64,000 nt of DNA, taken from Pseudomonas sp. IPO3778. Its GTDB lineage: Bacteria > Pseudomonadota > Gammaproteobacteria > Pseudomonadales > Pseudomonadaceae. The notes under the pieces were generated by a model that was not told where the DNA came from, did no database searches, and saw only the letters and a list, made by a program, of their open reading frames with translations. The stretch covers positions 1-64,000 of the forward strand of contig NZ_JACARC010000078.1 in NCBI RefSeq assembly GCF_013386825.1, in the 5' to 3' direction. This document shows, piece after piece, positions 63,601 through 64,000 of the stretch. How positions within the stretch are numbered: position 1 is the stretch's first letter; each line of letters opens with the position of its first letter. Both the position numbers and the translations under genes were made by a program.

Positions 63601-64000
63601 ACCACCGCTTGCCAGGCCGCGCGGAAACGTTGCGGATCGACGCCATGGATGTCCAGGCGCAGTTGGTTGATGTAGTCGCCGTTACCGTGTTCGAGCAAGG
63701 TGTGGAACAACATGCCCTGCTGCATCGGCGACAGCGGGTAGATGTCGTCGATGCCTTGCGGTTCGAGCGCCAGCGCATCGAGTTGCGACTGCGACAGGTG
63801 CGCCAGCGGGAAATCCGACGGCGTCACGCCACGGTTGGCGTTGTCGCAGCAATGGCCGATCAGCGCCGTCAGCTCTTGCACATAGTCGTCGGCCAGGCGC
63901 TGGAGGGTTGCGGTGTCAAACATCGCGCCGCTGTAGGTCCAGCTCAGGTCCAGCTCGCCACCGAACACTTTGCTGTTGAGCGCCAACGGGTTGCCGAGCG
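60618..64000 (-). CDS. Pyoverdine NRPS, C-terminal part (...E-C-A(Ala-like)-T), 5' end beyond window
   Basis: The frame is open to the right edge and the visible start codons are internal. The first residues (LGN-LALNSKVFGGELDLSW) are the end of an epimerase domain, so the preceding residue is a D-amino acid. A D-L-type condensation domain follows (DDIYPLSPMQQGMLFHT; HHILMDGWS near 63340). The adenylation domain (TSGSTGQPKG near 61970) has the code DLWNNALTYK, the same as module 3 of the next protein, and the carrier is GGHSLLVVN near 60818. The last residues are a short acidic tail (LEALLDDMEEV), typical of a docking segment to the next NRPS, whose ATG overlaps this stop. Confidence 0.93.
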   Translation of the reverse strand, partial: LGNPLALNSKVFGGELDLSWTYSGAMFDTATLQRLADDYVQELTALIGHCCDNANRGVTPSDFPLAHLSQSQLDALALEPQGIDDIYPLSPMQQGMLFHTLLEHGNGDYINQLRLDIHGVDPQRFRAAWQAVVDAHDILRTGFFWQGDLPQPVQVVQRQVDVPFSVLDWNGKAGLDAALQTLADEERALGLDLTCAPLMRLVLVRTAADRHHLIYTNHHILMDGWSSAQLLGEVLQHYRGEAVVRPAGRYRDYIGWLQRQDAAAAHGYWLAPLNDLQEPTRLADAIARSDAGSPSVGYGDHYQVLDADLTQRLDTFARASKVTVNTLVQAAWLLLLQRYTGKDCVAFGATVAGRPADLPGVEAQIGLFINTLPVVAAPQAQQSLASWLHAVQAQNLASREFEHTPLADIQRWAGQGGDVLFDSLMVFENYPIGEALERGAPQGLRFGAVANQEQTHYPLTLLVNMGTQLSVHFSYQCHRFTAASVAQLGGHLQRLLSQMTEAGERSLSELTLIDSVPCAAPGFVTERCIHQRIALQVAATPDALAVTFADTRLSYAELDAQANRLAHKLIELGVGPEVRVGVAMPRSGQLLIALLAVLKAGGAYVPLDPDYPVDRVAYMLEDSRARVLLTEQAVAATLSVPGDTHVLLLDLLALHDYPQDAPHTAVQPDNLAYVIYTSGSTGQPKGVAIAHRNVMALIDWSAGVYSREDIQGVLASTSVCFDLSVWELFVTLANGGSLIIARNALELAQLPARDQVRLINTVPSAIAALQRAGQIPPSVRIINLAGEPLKQGLVDALYQQATVAHVYDLYGPSEDTTYSTWTRRSAGGQARIGRVLDHSASHVLDTDLQPVPPGVSAELYLSGTGITRGYLGRAAMTAERFVPNPFVGNGERMYRTGDLVRQREEADLEYMGRIDHQVKIRGFRIELGEIEGRLLAQPTVREAAVLAVDSANGAQLVAYVAAAQLDLYDGDAQRRLRDGLKTALKSSLPDYMIPAHLLFLEQLPLTPNGKLDRKALPAVDASQMQAVYVAPHSELEQQVAAIWQHVLEVERIGLNDHFFELGGHSLLVVNVVSRLALERGLTLTPQLLFQYPVLKDFVARLDTGGGAINEQKLSKLEALLDDMEEV

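Overview
The window comes from a fluorescent Pseudomonas, most likely of the P. fluorescens group. The DNA is GC-rich with typical pseudomonad codon use, it carries a BkdR/bkd operon nearly identical to the one I know from P. putida, it has three families of REPIN-type palindromes between genes, and its right half is a pyoverdine siderophore locus.

Left part (1-24 kb): ordinary metabolism. A probable guanidine-I riboswitch runs off the left edge. Then comes a sulfide/persulfide detoxification set (blh facing bigR, a sulfide:quinone-type oxidoreductase and a TauE/SafE exporter), an HD-GYP c-di-GMP phosphodiesterase, and the branched-chain keto-acid dehydrogenase operon (bkdR divergent from bkdA1-bkdA2-bkdB-lpdV) followed by ilvE. 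A double-GNAT acetyltransferase follows. Next is a citrulline/ornithine-type catabolic cluster: CtlX, ornithine cyclodeaminase, a basic amino-acid ABC importer and an Lrp-type regulator. A two-gene DNA repair pair (radical SAM protein plus TIGR03915 partner) has a clear LexA-type box 15 bp upstream of its start. Six single REPINs sit in the gaps of this half. A four-unit, 135-bp tandem REPIN array abuts and has copied the 3' end of pvdA.

Right part (22.5-64 kb): pyoverdine. pvdA makes hydroxyornithine and fpvI encodes the receptor-linked ECF sigma factor. pvdR-pvdT-opmQ form the tripartite efflux pump. pvdP, pvdM, pvdN and pvdO mature the chromophore and side chain in the periplasm, and pvdE exports ferribactin to the periplasm. 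A one-module NRPS with the terminal thioesterase follows pvdE. On the opposite strand are fpvA (ferripyoverdine receptor) and three NRPS genes read right to left. The first is cut by the window edge (...E-C-A-T), the second is a 4515-residue giant, and the third is a 1077-residue protein. Adenylation codes read from the sequence are: Ala-like (last module of the partial protein), Gly, Thr followed by an epimerase, Ala-like, Asp, and an acidic pocket suited to a basic residue in the thioesterase module. The Asp module is split. The 4515-residue protein ends with a condensation domain plus a TauD/SyrP-like hydroxylase, while the Asp adenylation and carrier domains lie on the next protein behind a condensation-like domain that lacks the catalytic histidines. 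This points to a beta-hydroxyaspartate iron ligand and the partial order (Ala)-Gly-D-(allo)Thr-(Ala)-OHAsp-(basic residue, probably an ornithine derivative).

Five exact TAAAT-N16-CGT boxes, the promoter type used by the iron-starvation sigma factor PvdS, stand before pvdA, pvdR, pvdP, pvdM and pvdE. The pvdE box is built into the loop and 3' arm of the terminator hairpin of pvdMNO. I saw no tRNA, rRNA, CRISPR array, transposase or phage gene.
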